This document shows, piece by piece, positions 62,941 to 64,000 of a stretch of 64,000 nt of DNA. The first letter of the stretch is position 1, and each line of letters starts with the position of its first letter. Source of the DNA: Mumia sp. ZJ1417. GTDB lineage: Bacteria > Actinomycetota > Actinomycetes > Propionibacteriales > Nocardioidaceae. Position numbers and translations under genes: made by a program. The notes below the pieces were generated by a model, which saw only the letters and a list, made by a program, of their open reading frames with translations, searched no databases and was not told where the DNA came from. The DNA lies in contig NZ_CP059901.1 in NCBI RefSeq assembly GCF_014127285.1, positions 2,232,001 through 2,296,000 of the forward strand, read 5' to 3'.

Positions 62941-63684
62941 TCAGTCGCGCGGCTGCACCTTCGGCTGGATCTCAAGTGCCTCGCGCGAGAGCAGGCGGCC
63001 GGCGGCCTCCGGGTCGGAGACGGGCGTGTGGTTGCGACCGAGCAGGTACACCATGCCGGCGAGGGTCGCGATCTGCAGTGGCCACCCCATGACGACCTTT
63101 GCCGTGCCGAGCAGCCCGACCTCGTCCGCCGCCCACAGCGGGTACTGGACGAGGACACGCAGCACGCACGGCAGGGCGAGGATCAGCGTCAACCGCGAGC
63201 AGAGCCGTACGAGGGCCTTGTCGCGGTGCCACGCCGTGGGGTCGCCCGTGACGCTGCCGACGATGAAGCCGACGATCGGCCAGCCGATGAGCACCGTGAA
63301 CACGAGCAGCACGGCATAGCCGCCGTTGTAGATGAGGCCGGGCAGGAACGCGTCACGGGCCTCGCCCGAGCGCAGCGCGAAGACGGCGGCGATCGCGATC
63401 CCGAAGAGCGAGTTGAGGACGAACTGCGTCGTGCTGCGCTGGACGAGGCGGACGGCCAGCAGCGCGACGGCGAGGCTGCCGCTGATCCACAGCGCCAGCT
63501 TGAGGTCGCGCGTGACGATCCAGCTCACCGTGAAGCCGATCGTCGGGACCGCGGCCTCGAGCATCCCGCGGACGCCGCCGAGCGCCTTGGCGAGCTGGGA
63601 ACGGACGACCTGCTCGACGGTGACCGTCGTCGCGGGGCCCCCCTGCGGCGCGGGGTCTTGCGGGGAGGGGGTGCTCTCGCTCAT
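62941..63684 (-). CDS. DUF3159 membrane protein
   Basis: 247-residue membrane protein with about six helices (residues 45-210), homologue of Rv2693c. Ordered features include VRSQLAKALGGVRGMLEAAVPTIGFTV, split by the family motif GGVRGMLEAA, and a conserved GDPTAWHRDKALVRLCSRLT loop, in which WHRD is characteristic. Function unknown. The ATG overlaps the stop of the OB-fold gene by 4 bp, so they form an operon convergent with ceoC. Confidence 0.9.
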   Translation of the reverse strand: MSESTPSPQDPAPQGGPATTVTVEQVVRSQLAKALGGVRGMLEAAVPTIGFTVSWIVTRDLKLALWISGSLAVALLAVRLVQRSTTQFVLNSLFGIAIAAVFALRSGEARDAFLPGLIYNGGYAVLLVFTVLIGWPIVGFIVGSVTGDPTAWHRDKALVRLCSRLTLILALPCVLRVLVQYPLWAADEVGLLGTAKVVMGWPLQIATLAGMVYLLGRNHTPVSDPEAAGRLLSREALEIQPKVQPRD

Positions 63685-64000
63685 CGACTCAGCTCGTATC
63701 GGGGGTTGTAGATCACACGATCGCCGTCGCGAAGCCCGAGACGGCCCGTTGCGGTGAGGGCGCGGCCGGCCTCGATGCCGGCGATGCGGCTGCGCCCGAG
63801 CCAGATCAGCGTCAGCGCGCCGGTGCCGTCGTACAGCGTCGCCTCGAGCGCACGTGCGCCTGTCCGCGGGCGGAGGGTCACGGCGCGAAGCTCACCGTGC
63901 ACCGTGACGACGTCGCCGGCCCGCTGATCGCAGACCGGACGGCAGCCTGCCGTCAGCGCGCCACGCCGCAGCGCTTCGTCGTCCGCACGCTCGGTGAGGC
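63681..64000 (-). CDS. OB-fold nucleic acid binding domain protein, 3' part
   Basis: The last 105 or so residues of an OB-fold protein whose start lies beyond the right edge; homologue of Rv2694c. The fold is visible in VCDQRAGDVVTVHGELRAV, EATLYDGTGALTLIWLGR, RIAGIEAGRALTATGRLG and VIYNPRYEL. It shares a 4-bp overlap with DUF3159. An internal GTG at 63902 is in frame but the similarity continues upstream of it, so it is not the start. Confidence 0.88.
   Translation of the reverse strand, partial: LTERADDEALRRGALTAGCRPVCDQRAGDVVTVHGELRAVTLRPRTGARALEATLYDGTGALTLIWLGRSRIAGIEAGRALTATGRLGLRDGDRVIYNPRYELSR

Overview
The window is 64 kb of very GC-rich DNA from an actinomycete, most likely a Nocardioidaceae-type member of the Propionibacteriales. 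The phylum is supported by RbpA, WhiA, a mycothiol-dependent-type maleylpyruvate isomerase homologue, OpcA, an Rpf protein, many GTG starts, and long gene blocks in the same order as in Mycobacterium tuberculosis (Rv1420-Rv1451, Rv0241c-Rv0243, Rv2689c-Rv2694c). The family is an inference from gene neighbourhoods. Almost everything is ordinary chromosomal core. I see no rRNA, tRNA, CRISPR, prophage or classical insertion sequence.

Layout. 0-9 kb: the start of ctaB, divergent from the pentose phosphate/glycolysis operon tkt-tal-pgi-zwf-opcA-pgl. 9-18 kb, minus strand: uvrC-rapZ-yvcK-whiA, then gap-pgk-tpiA-secG, then rbpA, converging on pgl. 18-25 kb: a Rieske lipoprotein, uvrA with a histone-like tail, a DinB-fold enzyme, an MBL hydrolase, a decayed FAD oxidoreductase and a LysR regulator. 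25-31 kb, the most unusual stretch: a tiny gene under a perfect SOS box, an APC permease, an Rpf gene behind a c-di-AMP riboswitch, a nuclease-fold gene enclosed by perfect 22-bp inverted repeats, and terC behind a Mn2+ riboswitch. 31-40 kb: uvrB, a TetR regulator, the fadA2 / fabG4-htdX lipid cluster, tesB and a PAC2 protein. 40-51 kb: an amino acid permease, dxs, two AlkZ-like winged-helix proteins, HIT, Fic, an MFS-MarR pair, a flavin reductase and a ROK regulator. 51-64 kb: acnA, GNAT, a giant Ala-rich membrane protein, an Fe-S RNA methyltransferase, a KimA-like potassium transporter divergent from ceoB-ceoC, DUF3159 and a partial OB-fold protein.

How they work together. Central carbon flux is encoded by two converging operons. 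The complete UvrABC excision-repair set lies within 18 kb. Potassium and turgor control (KimA-like, CeoB/CeoC) and wall remodelling (Rpf) may share c-di-AMP as a signal, because the rpf leader is a clear c-di-AMP riboswitch. About ten genes have a TANNNT box exactly 6 or 7 nt before the start codon and no Shine-Dalgarno, which points to frequent leaderless mRNAs; I used this to choose several starts.

The strongest candidate for something undescribed is the 28.2-29.4 kb unit: a Vsr/DUF559-type nuclease gene bounded by identical 22-bp inverted ends that are themselves arms of REP-like palindromes, with a third, perfect palindrome of the same family alone at 51.8 kb.
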